Notes under the pieces: model-generated | What the model saw: the letters and a program-made list of their open reading frames with translations, nothing else | What the model was told of the DNA's origin: nothing | The model's database searches: none | In this document: positions 1-9,334 of the stretch, in pieces | How the letters are laid out: every line of letters begins with the position of its first letter | Position numbering within the stretch: the stretch's first letter is position 1 | Assembly (NCBI GenBank): GCA_964480525.1 | Contig: CAYZOV010000015.1 | Coordinates: 1-38,354, forward strand | Length of the DNA: 38,354 nt | Source of the DNA: JAAZZIT01 sp964480525 | GTDB taxonomy: Bacteria; Bacillota; Clostridia; Oscillospirales; Ruminococcaceae | Direction of reading: 5' to 3' | Made by a program: the position numbers and the translations under genes

Positions 1-2
1 AA

Positions 3-455
3 GCTCAGTTCGGCGGACAGAGATTCGGAGAAATGGAAGTTTGGGCTTTGGAAGCATACGGCGCAGCTTATACACTTCAGGAAATCCTTACCGTTAAATC
101 CGACGATACTATCGGTAGAGTTAAAACATACGAAGCTATTGTTAAGGGACAAAATGTTCCGAAACCTGGTATTCCTGAATCGTTTAAGGTTCTTATTAAA
201 GAACTCCAGTCACTTTGTCTTGATGTTAAGGTTTATAATGCCGATAACGAAGAAATCGACCTCAAACAGAACTTCGACGATGACGACGACTTTACACCGT
301 CACAGGTTTCCGAGGACGAAAATATGGACTTTACACTTGATGACGGCGATTTGTACGACGGCTTTATGGCTGAGGACGAAGACGGCGTTTCAGAACTGGA
401 TTTTGACGATGAACCGATGGAATCGGAAATGGACGGCGACTTTTTTGAGGAATAA
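3..455 (+). CDS. rpoB: RNA polymerase beta subunit, C-terminal part (partial)
   Basis: This is the 3' end of rpoB; the gene begins before the window, and the reading frame is open from base 3. The visible part starts with the conserved AQFGGQRFGEMEVWALEAYG segment near the end of bacterial beta subunits, which packs against the beta-prime subunit. Beta forms part of the catalytic centre and the rifampicin pocket, but those regions lie outside the window. The last 60 or so residues are very acidic (runs of Asp and Glu), a lineage-type tail beyond the conserved core. rpoC follows after 53 bases, the usual rpoBC order, so the two are almost certainly co-transcribed. Confidence 0.97.
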   Translation, partial: AQFGGQRFGEMEVWALEAYGAAYTLQEILTVKSDDTIGRVKTYEAIVKGQNVPKPGIPESFKVLIKELQSLCLDVKVYNADNEEIDLKQNFDDDDDFTPSQVSEDENMDFTLDDGDLYDGFMAEDEDGVSELDFDDEPMESEMDGDFFEE

Positions 456-508
456 TGCCGATGACCACAATAATCAAACTTTTATTTTAAAGGAAGAAGG
501 GTCGTATA

Positions 509-3500
509 TTGGAATTTAATACTTTTGAATCAATAAAGATTGGTCTTGCGTCACCTGAACAGATCAGAGAGTGGTCTTATGGTGCGGTTGAAAGACCTGA
601 AACCATAAATTACAGAACTCAAAAGCCTGAAAAAGACGGACTTTTTTGCGAAAAGATTTTCGGACCTTCAAAGGACTGGGAATGTCATTGCGGAAAATAC
701 AAAAAGATTCGCTATAAGGGAAAAGTCTGCGAAAGATGTGGAGTTGAAGTAACCAGAGCGAAAGTCAGACGTGAAAGAATGGGACATATTGAACTTGCTG
801 CGCCTGTTTCACACATCTGGTATTTTAAGGGAACTCCATCAAGAATCGGTCAGATTCTTGACGTTTCTCAAAAACGTCTGGAAGAAGTGCTTTACTTTAC
901 AAAATATATCGTAATTGACCCGGGTAATACAGGACTTATCAAAGGTCAGCTTTTGTCGGAAAAGGAATACAACGACGAAAGAGAAAAGTATGAGGACGGC
1001 TTCTTTGCTATGATGGGCGCTGAAGCTATCGAAATCATGCTTAAAGAATACGGACCTGACAGATTTGAAAGCTTCATTTCTGCTCATAAGTCGCTGTTTG
1101 CTCAGATTACGGGTCTTGACCTTTCGGAAATCGACAGTTTCCTCAACGGTAGATACTATTATATCACAGCAAATGAAAATGTTGCCGACGCCGAAGAATA
1201 CGAAATCGGTTCGGTAATTCCTAGAGAAACTTATTACGAACTTATGCGTGCAGCCGAAAGAGCAAGATTTACCTACAAAGACCAGAATCCTGGCGGAAAT
1301 ACCGACCATATCGTCTTTGAAGCTCTCAGCTTCTCGGCATACATTAAAATGCGTTTTGACGAAAACTGGGAAAACTTCGCTGATGATGAGAATTATTCGG
1401 CTGTTGCACCTGAAAACTGGCTCGACAACCTTAAAATGCTCTCTAATGAACTTAAAGAAGAACTCAGCGGACTTCCGCAGGGACAGAAGAAAATCAAGCT
1501 TCTTAAAAGACTTGAAATTGTCGAAGCTTTCATTCAGTCGAAAAATAATCCTGCTTGGATGGTTTTAGAAGTTGTACCTGTTATCCCGCCTGACATCAGA
1601 CCTATGGTTATGCTTGACGGCGGAAGATACGCAACTTCTGACCTTAACGATTTGTACAGACGTGTTATCAACAGAAATGACCGTCTTAGAAAAATGCTCC
1701 AGCTTGAAGCACCTGAAATTATTATCCGTAACGAAAAGAGAATGTTGCAAGAAGCTGTTGACGCTCTTATTGACAACGGCAGACACGGCAGACCTGTTAC
1801 AGGTCCGAACAACAGAGCTTTTAAATCTCTTTCGGATATGCTTAAAGGTAAACAGGGACGTTTCCGTCAGAATCTTCTCGGTAAACGTGTTGACTATTCC
1901 GGACGTTCGGTTATCGTTGTAGGACCCGAACTTAAAATGTATCAGTGCGGGCTTCCAAAGGAAATGGCTCTTGAACTTTTCAAGCCTTTCGTTATGAAAC
2001 GCCTTGTTGATACAAACCACCAGATTAACATTAAATCTGCAAGAAAGAAAGTTGACAGAGCAGACGCCGAAGTTTGGGACGCACTTGAAAACGTAATTCA
2101 GGGACACCCTGTTATGCTTAACCGTGCGCCTACACTTCACAGACTGGGTATTCAGGCGTTTGAACCTGTTCTCGTAGAGGGCAGAGCTATCAAACTTCAC
2201 CCGCTCGTATGTACAGCGTTTAACGCTGACTTCGACGGCGACCAGATGGCTGTTCACGTTCCGCTTTCGGCAGAAGCACAGGCAGAAGCAAGATTCTTAA
2301 TGCTGGCTGCTAATAACCTTCTCAAACCTTCAGACGGACGACCTGTTGCCGTTCCTTCACAGGATATGCTTTTGGGTTCGTACTACCTCACCCTTGAAAA
2401 GAAAGGTGAAAAGGGCGAAGGCAAAGTGTTCAGAGATGTAAACGAAGCATTGATGGCTTATGACGCAGGAATCGTTTCGCTCCACGCTTCCGTTAAGGTT
2501 AAAGTTACAAAGACTATCGGCGATAAGACAGTTTCAAAACTTATCGACGCAACAGTCGGCAGACTTATTTTCAATGACTATATCCCACAAAATTTGGGCT
2601 ATGTTGACAGAACAAATTCCGATAAGATGTTTGATTTGGAAATTTCGTTCCTTGTTAAAAAGAAAGAACTTTCGGACATTATCGACAGATGTATTCGTGT
2701 TCACGGTACAACTACAACTTCCGAAGTCCTTGACAAAATTAAATCAAACGGTTATAAATACTCTACAAAGGCGGCTATTACAGTTGCGGTTTGCGACGCT
2801 GAAATTCCTGAAGCTAAAAAGGATATTCTTGCTGCCGCAGACGCTAAGATTGCAAAACTCGAAGCTCAGTATAAGAGAGGTTATATTTCAAGAGAAGAAA
2901 AATCTAAGAAATTTATCGCTGTTTGGGATAAGGCTACTGACGACGTAACCGAAGCCCTCAAAGCAAGCCTTGACCCGTATAACCCTATCAATATGATGTC
3001 GGATTCGGGTGCCAGAGGTTCTATTTCACAGCTTCGTCAGCTTGCAGGTATGCGTGGACTTATTGCAAATACGTCAGGTACAACTATTGAAATGCCTATT
3101 AAGGCTAACTATCGTGAAGGCTTGAACGTTCTCGAATACTTCATCGCTTCCCGTGGTGCGAGAAAGGGACTTGCTGATACCGCCCTCAGAACTGCTGACT
3201 CAGGTTATCTTACAAGACGTCTTGTTGACGTTTCTCAGGACGTTATTATTTATGAGGACGACTGCGGTACTAACGAGGGTATCGAAGTGTTCGACATTAA
3301 GGACAACAGCGGAAAAGTTAAAGAACCGCTTTCTGAAAGACTTACCGGAAGATACCTTTGCGAAGACCTTATCGACCCTGATACTCAGGAAGTTGCGGTT
3401 TCTCACCATAAACTTATGACCGAACATGACGCTCAGAAAGTTTGCAAGATTCTCGAAGCAACAGGCAGAGATAGAATCGCTATCCGTACTGTTCTTAAAT

Positions 3501-4498
3501 GTCAGTCAAAACGTGGTATTTGTGCAAAATGTTACGGTTCCAGCCTTGCAACGGGTAAACCTGTTACTGTCGGCGAAGCAGTCGGCGTAATTGCGGCTCA
3601 GTCAATCGGCGAACCTGGTACACAGCTTACCATGAGAACGTTCCACACAGGTGGTATCGCTTCGGGCGGAGATATTACACAGGGTCTTCCTAGAGTTGAA
3701 GAACTCTTTGAAAGCAGACGACCAAAGGGCGCTGCGATTATTTCTACAATCGACGGTGTTTGCAAGATTCAGGAAGTTAAGAAAACAAGAGAAGTTGTTG
3801 TTACAAACGATTCTCTCGACGAAGCTTCGGAACAGAAATACCAGATTCCTTACGGTTATAGAATTAAGATTACAGACGGACAGAGAGTTAAAGCCGGCGA
3901 ACCTCTTACTGACGGTTCGATTTATCCGGGCGATATTCTGGAAGTAAACGGCGAAAGTGCTGTTGAAAACTATATCATTTCCGAAGTACAGGTTACTTAC
4001 CGTAGCCAGTCGGTTGATATTAACGATAAGCATATTGAAGTAATCATCAGACAGATGATGAGAAAAGTCAAGGTTGACGACAGCGGTAGCAGTTATCTTC
4101 TTCCTGGCGCTCTTGTCAGCAAGTCCGAAGTTGACGAAATCAATAAGCAGATTCAGGAAGAAATCGACGCAGGAAATGTTACGGCACGCCTTGTAACCAC
4201 AATCCCTGTAATTCAGGGTATTACAAAGGCTTCGACAAATTCCGATTCGTTCTTGTCGGCGGCTTCGTTCCAGGAAACCACAAAGGCTCTTACCGACGCG
4301 GCTATCCGTGGAAAAGTGGATAAACTTGCTGGTCTTAAAGAAAATGTTCTTATCGGTAAGCTTATTCCTGCCGGTACAGGTATGGACGTTTACAATAATG
4401 TTGAAATTAAGAAAACCGAAGTTGCTCCGGATTTCAGCGCCAGAGATTTAATTTCTTCGGAATTTACCGACATTTTGGCAAACAGAACTACAATTTAA
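509..4498 (+). CDS. rpoC: RNA polymerase beta-prime subunit
   Basis: This is the catalytic beta-prime subunit of RNA polymerase, 1329 aa. The start is TTG at 509, preceded by an AGGAAGAAGG ribosome site about 8 bases upstream; no better ATG lies near. The N-terminal zinc ribbon has C59, C61, C74 and C77. The Mg-binding active-site motif NADFDGD is at residues 572-578. A second cysteine cluster (CQSKRGICAKC) lies near residue 1000. The trigger-loop and bridge-helix region (GEPGTQLTMRTFHTGG) follows at about 1035. Family members in clostridia are usually nearer 1200 aa. The extra length includes about 120 residues between the clamp segments at residues 185-310, reported as a finding. It is the last gene before a terminator. 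Confidence 0.98.
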   Translation: MEFNTFESIKIGLASPEQIREWSYGAVERPETINYRTQKPEKDGLFCEKIFGPSKDWECHCGKYKKIRYKGKVCERCGVEVTRAKVRRERMGHIELAAPVSHIWYFKGTPSRIGQILDVSQKRLEEVLYFTKYIVIDPGNTGLIKGQLLSEKEYNDEREKYEDGFFAMMGAEAIEIMLKEYGPDRFESFISAHKSLFAQITGLDLSEIDSFLNGRYYYITANENVADAEEYEIGSVIPRETYYELMRAAERARFTYKDQNPGGNTDHIVFEALSFSAYIKMRFDENWENFADDENYSAVAPENWLDNLKMLSNELKEELSGLPQGQKKIKLLKRLEIVEAFIQSKNNPAWMVLEVVPVIPPDIRPMVMLDGGRYATSDLNDLYRRVINRNDRLRKMLQLEAPEIIIRNEKRMLQEAVDALIDNGRHGRPVTGPNNRAFKSLSDMLKGKQGRFRQNLLGKRVDYSGRSVIVVGPELKMYQCGLPKEMALELFKPFVMKRLVDTNHQINIKSARKKVDRADAEVWDALENVIQGHPVMLNRAPTLHRLGIQAFEPVLVEGRAIKLHPLVCTAFNADFDGDQMAVHVPLSAEAQAEARFLMLAANNLLKPSDGRPVAVPSQDMLLGSYYLTLEKKGEKGEGKVFRDVNEALMAYDAGIVSLHASVKVKVTKTIGDKTVSKLIDATVGRLIFNDYIPQNLGYVDRTNSDKMFDLEISFLVKKKELSDIIDRCIRVHGTTTTSEVLDKIKSNGYKYSTKAAITVAVCDAEIPEAKKDILAAADAKIAKLEAQYKRGYISREEKSKKFIAVWDKATDDVTEALKASLDPYNPINMMSDSGARGSISQLRQLAGMRGLIANTSGTTIEMPIKANYREGLNVLEYFIASRGARKGLADTALRTADSGYLTRRLVDVSQDVIIYEDDCGTNEGIEVFDIKDNSGKVKEPLSERLTGRYLCEDLIDPDTQEVAVSHHKLMTEHDAQKVCKILEATGRDRIAIRTVLKCQSKRGICAKCYGSSLATGKPVTVGEAVGVIAAQSIGEPGTQLTMRTFHTGGIASGGDITQGLPRVEELFESRRPKGAAIISTIDGVCKIQEVKKTREVVVTNDSLDEASEQKYQIPYGYRIKITDGQRVKAGEPLTDGSIYPGDILEVNGESAVENYIISEVQVTYRSQSVDINDKHIEVIIRQMMRKVKVDDSGSSYLLPGALVSKSEVDEINKQIQEEIDAGNVTARLVTTIPVIQGITKASTNSDSFLSAASFQETTKALTDAAIRGKVDKLAGLKENVLIGKLIPAGTGMDVYNNVEIKKTEVAPDFSARDLISSEFTDILANRTTI

Positions 4499-4510
4499 TC
4501 TGTTAAATCA

Positions 4511-4545
4511 AGCAGTATCGTGTTTTTATGCGGTACTGCTTTTTT
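4511..4545 (+). terminator. Intrinsic terminator after rpoC
   Basis: A 10-bp stem (AGCAGTATCG with CGGTACTGCT, one G-U pair) around a 10-base loop is followed by a run of T. It ends the rpoBC transcript 12 bases after the rpoC stop. Confidence 0.9.
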
Positions 4546-4548
4546 GTG

Positions 4549-4577
4549 TTGAAAAAATTTATAAAGTGTGGTACAAT
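4549..4577 (+). promoter_or_regulatory. Sigma-A promoter for the AraC-type gene
   Basis: TTGAAA at 4549-4554 and TACAAT at 4572-4577 are separated by 17 bases. The promoter lies just after the rpoC terminator and about 30 bases before the ribosome site of the next gene. Confidence 0.75.
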
Positions 4578-4609
4578 TAAGCTGAAGATTTTTTCGTGAG
4601 GTGTTAAAA

Positions 4610-5434
4610 ATGAAAAAACCAATTTATCCTGTGCTTGGACGACAAACCAGACTGCCTTTTTATCTGACGGGAATAGGCGTTGCAGACCCGGAATATCACG
4701 TTGTCAGGTCGGCTGGGCTTGTTTCGCACCAGTTTTTGTATACCCAAAGCGGTGTGGGAATTTTGAGGGTGGACGGACAGGAATACCGCCTGAAAGAGGG
4801 TTCGTTGTTTTACGTTGCGCCGAAAGTTGTACACGAATATTTTCCCGAAAAAGGCGACTGGAAAACCAAATGGTTGGTTTTTCGTGGGGAATACGCCGAC
4901 TTGCTTTTGAAAAATATTGGGCTTGAAAGATTTGTTTTGTGCGAAAATTTTAATTTTGAAGAATGTGGCAGAATCTTTGACAGAATTTTTACAACCGCCA
5001 AAAACCCTTTGAATGTGGGCGAAAAAGAATCCGTTTTGCTGTACGATTTTATCCTGAATGTGCAAAAGGGGATTTTTAACGTGGAAACGGAAAACCCCGA
5101 CGGCGAAAACCCTATTGACAAAGCTATTATTTTTATCGAAGAAAACTTCACGCAGGATATTCAACTTGAAACATTGGCGGGTCTGTCTGATATTTCTTTG
5201 CAACATTTTTGTAGGCTTTTTAAGGCGAAAACTTCTATGCGACCTATGGAATATTTGGCGCATAAACGTATCAGCGAAGCCAAAACTTTGCTTATTGATA
5301 CCGACGAACTTGTTGAAAATATCGGAAAAGCCGTCGGATATAACGACCGCAATTATTTCGGGATTGTGTTTAAAAAAATTGAGGGCGTAACTCCCGGTGA
5401 GTACCGCCGTCAACGTGGTACGGTTGTGTTTTAA
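4610..5434 (+). CDS. AraC-family transcriptional regulator
   Basis: This is a 274-aa regulator with the classic AraC layout. The N-terminal half is a cupin-type sensor domain (for example the YTQSGVGILRVDGQEYRLKEG and YVAPKVVHEYFP stretches). The last 100 residues carry two helix-turn-helix units, ending in the family signature around IGKAVGYNDRNYFGIVFKK and TPGEYR. ATG at 4610 is preferred over an in-frame GTG at 4601, because the GTG lies inside the ribosome site GTGAGGTG. Sensor domains of this type usually bind a sugar. The next gene downstream encodes a glycosidase and has its own promoter, so activation of that gene is the likely role; this is inference from position. Confidence 0.9.
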   Translation: MKKPIYPVLGRQTRLPFYLTGIGVADPEYHVVRSAGLVSHQFLYTQSGVGILRVDGQEYRLKEGSLFYVAPKVVHEYFPEKGDWKTKWLVFRGEYADLLLKNIGLERFVLCENFNFEECGRIFDRIFTTAKNPLNVGEKESVLLYDFILNVQKGIFNVETENPDGENPIDKAIIFIEENFTQDIQLETLAGLSDISLQHFCRLFKAKTSMRPMEYLAHKRISEAKTLLIDTDELVENIGKAVGYNDRNYFGIVFKKIEGVTPGEYRRQRGTVVF

Positions 5435-5479
5435 CTTGCAAAGAAATGTTCAAATCTTAATAAAGCTAAAAATTTTATA

Positions 5480-5508
5480 TTGACGAAAATAAATTCCTTT
5501 TGTATAAT
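5480..5508 (+). promoter_or_regulatory. Sigma-A promoter for the GH59 gene
   Basis: TTGACG at 5480-5485 and a perfect TATAAT at 5503-5508 are separated by 17 bases. The region between the AraC-type gene and this promoter is AT-rich and is where an AraC-type activator would be expected to bind; no clear operator repeat was identified. Confidence 0.75.
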
Positions 5509-5571
5509 TTAATTAAAAGGATAAGCGCAAGTTTAACACTTTTTATTGATTATTGAGAGGAGATTTCTGTT

Positions 5572-8274
5572 ATGAAGAAAATTCTAAAGGTTTTGGCTTC
5601 TGTTACGGCGTTTGCAATGATGTTTTCGTCTGTTCCGTTTAACGCTTTTGCAGATGAAAATGTTAATACCAGAGCCATTGTTATTGACGGAGATAAGGCA
5701 AACACAAATGAAAATATGCTCTATCGTGGGGCAGGTATGGTCAGCGGAAACAACTCGTCACGCCTGCTTATGGACTACAAAACCGAAAATCCCGAAAAAT
5801 ATCAGGAAATTTTGGAATACCTTTTCGGTGATGAGGGTATCGGAATTACACACCTTAAACTTGAAATGGGTTCTGATGTAAACTCATCTTCGGGTACGGA
5901 ACCTAGCGTCAAGCGTTATGAGGACGAGGACACAGACGTAACCCGTGGTGCGGGATTTATGCTTGCTGCGGACGCAAAGAAAGTAAACCCTGACTTGACT
6001 TTGGATATGTTGTGGTGGAGCGAACCGAAATGGATTACCGATTCTGACGACGTTTACGCAGCACGTTATAAGTGGTATAAGGAAATTTTGGATTCGGCAT
6101 ACAAAACATACGGACTTGTTTTTGATTACGTCAGCGTTACCCAAAACGAAAGGAGCTGCGACGTTGACTGGATTAAATACCTTGCAAGCCACCTTGATTC
6201 CGAAACAGACGGAGCATATGATTATTCGCAAATTAAACTGGTGGGCGGTGAAGAAGTTTGTACATGGAATTTCGCCCTCAGAATGTTAAGGGACGAAGAA
6301 CTTATGGAAGCCATTGACGTAGTTGGTAGCCATTATACAAGTTTTTCAAATGCAAACGCTCAGAAACTTGCTGACGAATACGGCAAAGAATTGTGGTTTT
6401 CCGAAGCAAGCTCCTCAATGGAATATGCCCAGGGTAGTTACAGATATGACGAATCGGGTTCGGGTATGGCAAACATAAACGGTATTCTTGACATTGCAAA
6501 CAGAATTATCGGTATGTACCCTAACGGCAAAATGACCCTTTACGAATATCAGCCGGTTATTTCTTCGTACTATGACGGCGTAACTTATTGCCAAAAACAG
6601 CTTATTTCCGCACAGGACCCGTGGAGCGGATATTATATGCTTGACAGCGGATTCTTTATGTCGTTGCATTTTTCACAGTTTATGAAAAAAGGCTGGGCTT
6701 TCGTTGAGGACGCTTCCTATTCCGACGGCGTAGCAGGTGGCGACGGTCACGCAATTGTTGACGCCGTGTACAGCTATATGACTGCCACAGACCTTGAAAC
6801 CGACGATTACAGCACGGTTATAACTAACACTACAAACGAACCGATTGTTTACGAATTTACCGTTAAAAACCTTGATAAAGCTTCGTCGCAAGTTGGCGTT
6901 TGGGAAACACGAGGTCCTGACAACGGAGATTATGACGAAAATTATTTCAAACTTCGTGAAAATATTACTCCGACCGAGAAAAACGGCGAATATACATATT
7001 CCGTAACCGTTAAACCGTATTCAATCGTGACTGTTTCAACCGTAACTCCGACAAAAACAGAGTACGAAAATATGGACGATTCCGACAGAACTGTTTTGGA
7101 ACTTCCGTATTCAGACGACTTTGAATACACCGATTATGCAGAGGATTATTTGGCTTCGAGAGGTTATGCTCCACGTTATACAACCGACGAGGGCGGCGCT
7201 TTTGAGGTTGTTAATAAGGACGGAAATAACGTTCTTATGCAAAAAATCACACCTGACATTAAGGCGAAAGAGTGGGGTTCGACCCCGGCTCCGACCACAA
7301 ATTTCGGCGACGACAGATGGTATAACTATTCTGTTTCAGCTGACGTTATGCTTGAACAGGCGGAAGATTCTTCTAAAAACTATGTGGGCATAGGTCTTAG
7401 ATATAACCTTGCTTGCAACGGTCAGAGCGGTTATTGGACAAAACTTTACCAAAACGGAACTTGGGAACTTTTTGCTAATAATAAAAAATTGGCAAACGGC
7501 GAACTTGAAAACTTCGACAGCACGGCTACGCACAGAATTAAAATTTCAGCAGAATACAACAAAATCACTTTGTACTTGGACGATAATCTTCTGACTGAAT
7601 ACGAAATTACAGACCAGTCCACAATCGGTGCGGGCAGAGCCGCTCTTTATAGCTCTTATAACAACAACTGTTACGACAATATCGAAGTAACGGCCATTGA
7701 AAACGTTGATACTTATATTACAAGATACGACAACACCGACGCTTGCTTTAGCTATGACGGAACGTGGACGCACAATACAATGAGTAGCTTTAAAAATTTA
7801 AAGCGTACAATTTCCACAGGCGAAGAAAACGCAGTCGTAACTGTTGAATTTGACGGAACAGGCGTTGCAATCACAGGCGAAACAAAGGCAAATTCCGTAA
7901 TTGTTCCGACTGTTGACGGCGTTGAACAACAACCAATCACAGTTTGCGCAACCGGTTCCAGAGAGGTTTCGTATCAAATTTCAGGTCTTGAAAACGGACG
8001 CCACACCGTAAGTATCAAGGTTTCGTCAGGCACATACAACGTTGACGGAATGGAAGTAATCGGCGGAGAAATCCCGTTTGAAAAAACAGCCGACGAAACT
8101 CCGAACACCGACGGCACAGATAATTCAAGCACTTCTACGCCTACAAATACAACGGATAAAACCAAAGATTCAGCCGACAAAAACAGCGTATTGCCAATTG
8201 TTTTGGGCGTTGTGGCTGTTGTTATCGTTGGTGCCGTAGTGGTAATTCTAGTTATTAAGAAGAAAAAGAAATAA
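5572..8274 (+). CDS. Secreted, membrane-anchored GH59 glycosidase (galactocerebrosidase-like)
   Basis: This 900-aa protein begins with a signal peptide (cleavage probably after AFA, near residue 27). The catalytic domain resembles family GH59 from residue 40 to about 490: RGAGMVSG, HLKLEMGSDVNSSSGTEPS and the WWSEPKWI stretch. The likely acid/base is E193 (TQNERS) and the likely nucleophile E278 (LWFSEASS), matching the GH59 pattern. A lectin-like beta-sandwich follows at about 560-710, then a second beta-sandwich that may bind carbohydrate (about 725-840). A Thr/Ser-rich linker leads to a C-terminal membrane helix and a KKKKK tail, so the enzyme should sit on the outer face of the membrane. 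GH59 members act on beta-galactosides; the true substrate is unknown. The ribosome site GAGAGGAGA precedes the ATG, and the gene is monocistronic between its own promoter and terminator. Confidence 0.85.
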   Translation: MKKILKVLASVTAFAMMFSSVPFNAFADENVNTRAIVIDGDKANTNENMLYRGAGMVSGNNSSRLLMDYKTENPEKYQEILEYLFGDEGIGITHLKLEMGSDVNSSSGTEPSVKRYEDEDTDVTRGAGFMLAADAKKVNPDLTLDMLWWSEPKWITDSDDVYAARYKWYKEILDSAYKTYGLVFDYVSVTQNERSCDVDWIKYLASHLDSETDGAYDYSQIKLVGGEEVCTWNFALRMLRDEELMEAIDVVGSHYTSFSNANAQKLADEYGKELWFSEASSSMEYAQGSYRYDESGSGMANINGILDIANRIIGMYPNGKMTLYEYQPVISSYYDGVTYCQKQLISAQDPWSGYYMLDSGFFMSLHFSQFMKKGWAFVEDASYSDGVAGGDGHAIVDAVYSYMTATDLETDDYSTVITNTTNEPIVYEFTVKNLDKASSQVGVWETRGPDNGDYDENYFKLRENITPTEKNGEYTYSVTVKPYSIVTVSTVTPTKTEYENMDDSDRTVLELPYSDDFEYTDYAEDYLASRGYAPRYTTDEGGAFEVVNKDGNNVLMQKITPDIKAKEWGSTPAPTTNFGDDRWYNYSVSADVMLEQAEDSSKNYVGIGLRYNLACNGQSGYWTKLYQNGTWELFANNKKLANGELENFDSTATHRIKISAEYNKITLYLDDNLLTEYEITDQSTIGAGRAALYSSYNNNCYDNIEVTAIENVDTYITRYDNTDACFSYDGTWTHNTMSSFKNLKRTISTGEENAVVTVEFDGTGVAITGETKANSVIVPTVDGVEQQPITVCATGSREVSYQISGLENGRHTVSIKVSSGTYNVDGMEVIGGEIPFEKTADETPNTDGTDNSSTSTPTNTTDKTKDSADKNSVLPIVLGVVAVVIVGAVVVILVIKKKKK

Positions 8275-8295
8275 CTTTTCTCCAAATTCTGTTTA

Positions 8296-8328
8296 ACAGC
8301 GTCTTGAAAAACAAGGCGCTGTTTTTTT
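8296..8328 (+). terminator. Intrinsic terminator after the GH59 gene
   Basis: An 11-bp stem (ACAGCGTCTTG with CAAGGCGCTGT) around AAAAA is followed by seven T. Confidence 0.92.
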
Positions 8329-8359
8329 GCGTTTCGGTGTGAAAATTTGGTGATAATTG

Positions 8360-8388
8360 TTGACAATATTAAAATTTAAGGGTATACT
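8360..8388 (+). promoter_or_regulatory. Sigma-A promoter of the DUF5685 operon
   Basis: A perfect TTGACA at 8360-8365 and TATACT at 8383-8388 are separated by 17 bases, about 20 bases before a GGAGGTGAG ribosome site. Confidence 0.85.
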
Positions 8389-8419
8389 TAAAGTGTATGT
8401 ATTTTACGGAGGTGAGATT

Positions 8420-9334
8420 TTGTTTGGCTATGTAAGAGCGTTAAAACCACAACTTCGGGTGTGGGAATACGACGTATATAAGTCGGTTTACTGCGGGCTG
8501 TGTAAGAAAATGGGCAGGGAATTCGGTCTTGTTTCACGGTTTACCCTGAGTTATGATTTTACATTTTTAACGCTTATGAATATGGCTCTGAACGATTTTG
8601 AAGTTTGCCACAAAAACGAAATCTGCATAGCCCACCCTTTGAAAAAATCGCCTTGTTTAAAGTGCGAAAAAGGTTTTGAATTTCCGTCATATTCGGCGAT
8701 AATTCTTATTTACCATAAACTTAAAGACGACTATGCGGACAAAGGTTTTAAGGGCAAATTCGTCGCTATGTGTACATTGCCGTTTTTGAAAAAAGGATAT
8801 AAAAAGGCAAAACAAAAATACCCCGAACTTTCTGAAAAAATCGAAGAATATATGCAAAAACAAAAAGAGATTGAGGAAAAAAACACAAAATCTCTTGACG
8901 AAGCAAGCGAAAATTCATGCTTGATGATGAGCGAAATAGCGTCCTATTTAAGCGACAATGAAGAAATTAAACCGACGCTAAAGCGGTTTGGGTACTTTAT
9001 CGGACGGTATGTTTATTTGTGCGACGCTCTGGACGATTTGAAAAAAGACTGCAAAAACGGGAATTTCAATCCTCTTAAAAATTATTTCGGGTTTGAAAAC
9101 ACCGAACTTTCTAAGGAAGAATTTCAAAAAGCGAGAGATTTTGCACTTGACAGCGTTAATATGACTTTGGGTGCAATGGCGGAGTGCTATGTTAAACTTA
9201 ACCAGAATAATTTTAAATCCATAAATGATAATATAGTGTATCTGGGCATGAAGAATACGTTTAATTTGATATATTTAGAAAAATTCGGCAATAAAAATTT
9301 GAAAGGAGATTTAAAAGATGAAAAATCCTTATGA
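8420..9334 (+). CDS. DUF5685 family protein
   Basis: This 304-aa protein is of unknown function. TTG at 8420 is chosen because it follows GGAGGTGAG closely and gives the MFGYVR opening typical of the DUF5685 family; the upstream TTG at 8357 lies inside the promoter. Six cysteines sit early: C25 and C28 (YCGLC), C63, C69, C79 and C82 (CLKC). Two Asp-rich motifs are visible: DDYAD at 103-107 and a D202/D205/D206/D210 cluster followed by NFNPL. That spacing recalls all-helical isoprenoid synthases, but this is inference. A Lys/Glu-rich helical stretch spans 125-160. The 3' end overlaps the J-domain gene by 17 bases, which suggests translational coupling and a shared role. Confidence 0.8.
   Translation: MFGYVRALKPQLRVWEYDVYKSVYCGLCKKMGREFGLVSRFTLSYDFTFLTLMNMALNDFEVCHKNEICIAHPLKKSPCLKCEKGFEFPSYSAIILIYHKLKDDYADKGFKGKFVAMCTLPFLKKGYKKAKQKYPELSEKIEEYMQKQKEIEEKNTKSLDEASENSCLMMSEIASYLSDNEEIKPTLKRFGYFIGRYVYLCDALDDLKKDCKNGNFNPLKNYFGFENTELSKEEFQKARDFALDSVNMTLGAMAECYVKLNQNNFKSINDNIVYLGMKNTFNLIYLEKFGNKNLKGDLKDEKSL

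Noticed and set aside
1565..2257. Long minus-strand frame inside rpoC (230 codons)
   Set aside because: It is antisense to the most conserved part of rpoC, has no ribosome site, and codes for a sequence without family features.
4604..5413. 269-codon minus-strand frame opposite the AraC-type gene
   Set aside because: It is the mirror of a clear AraC-type gene, and its composition follows the codon pattern of the other strand.
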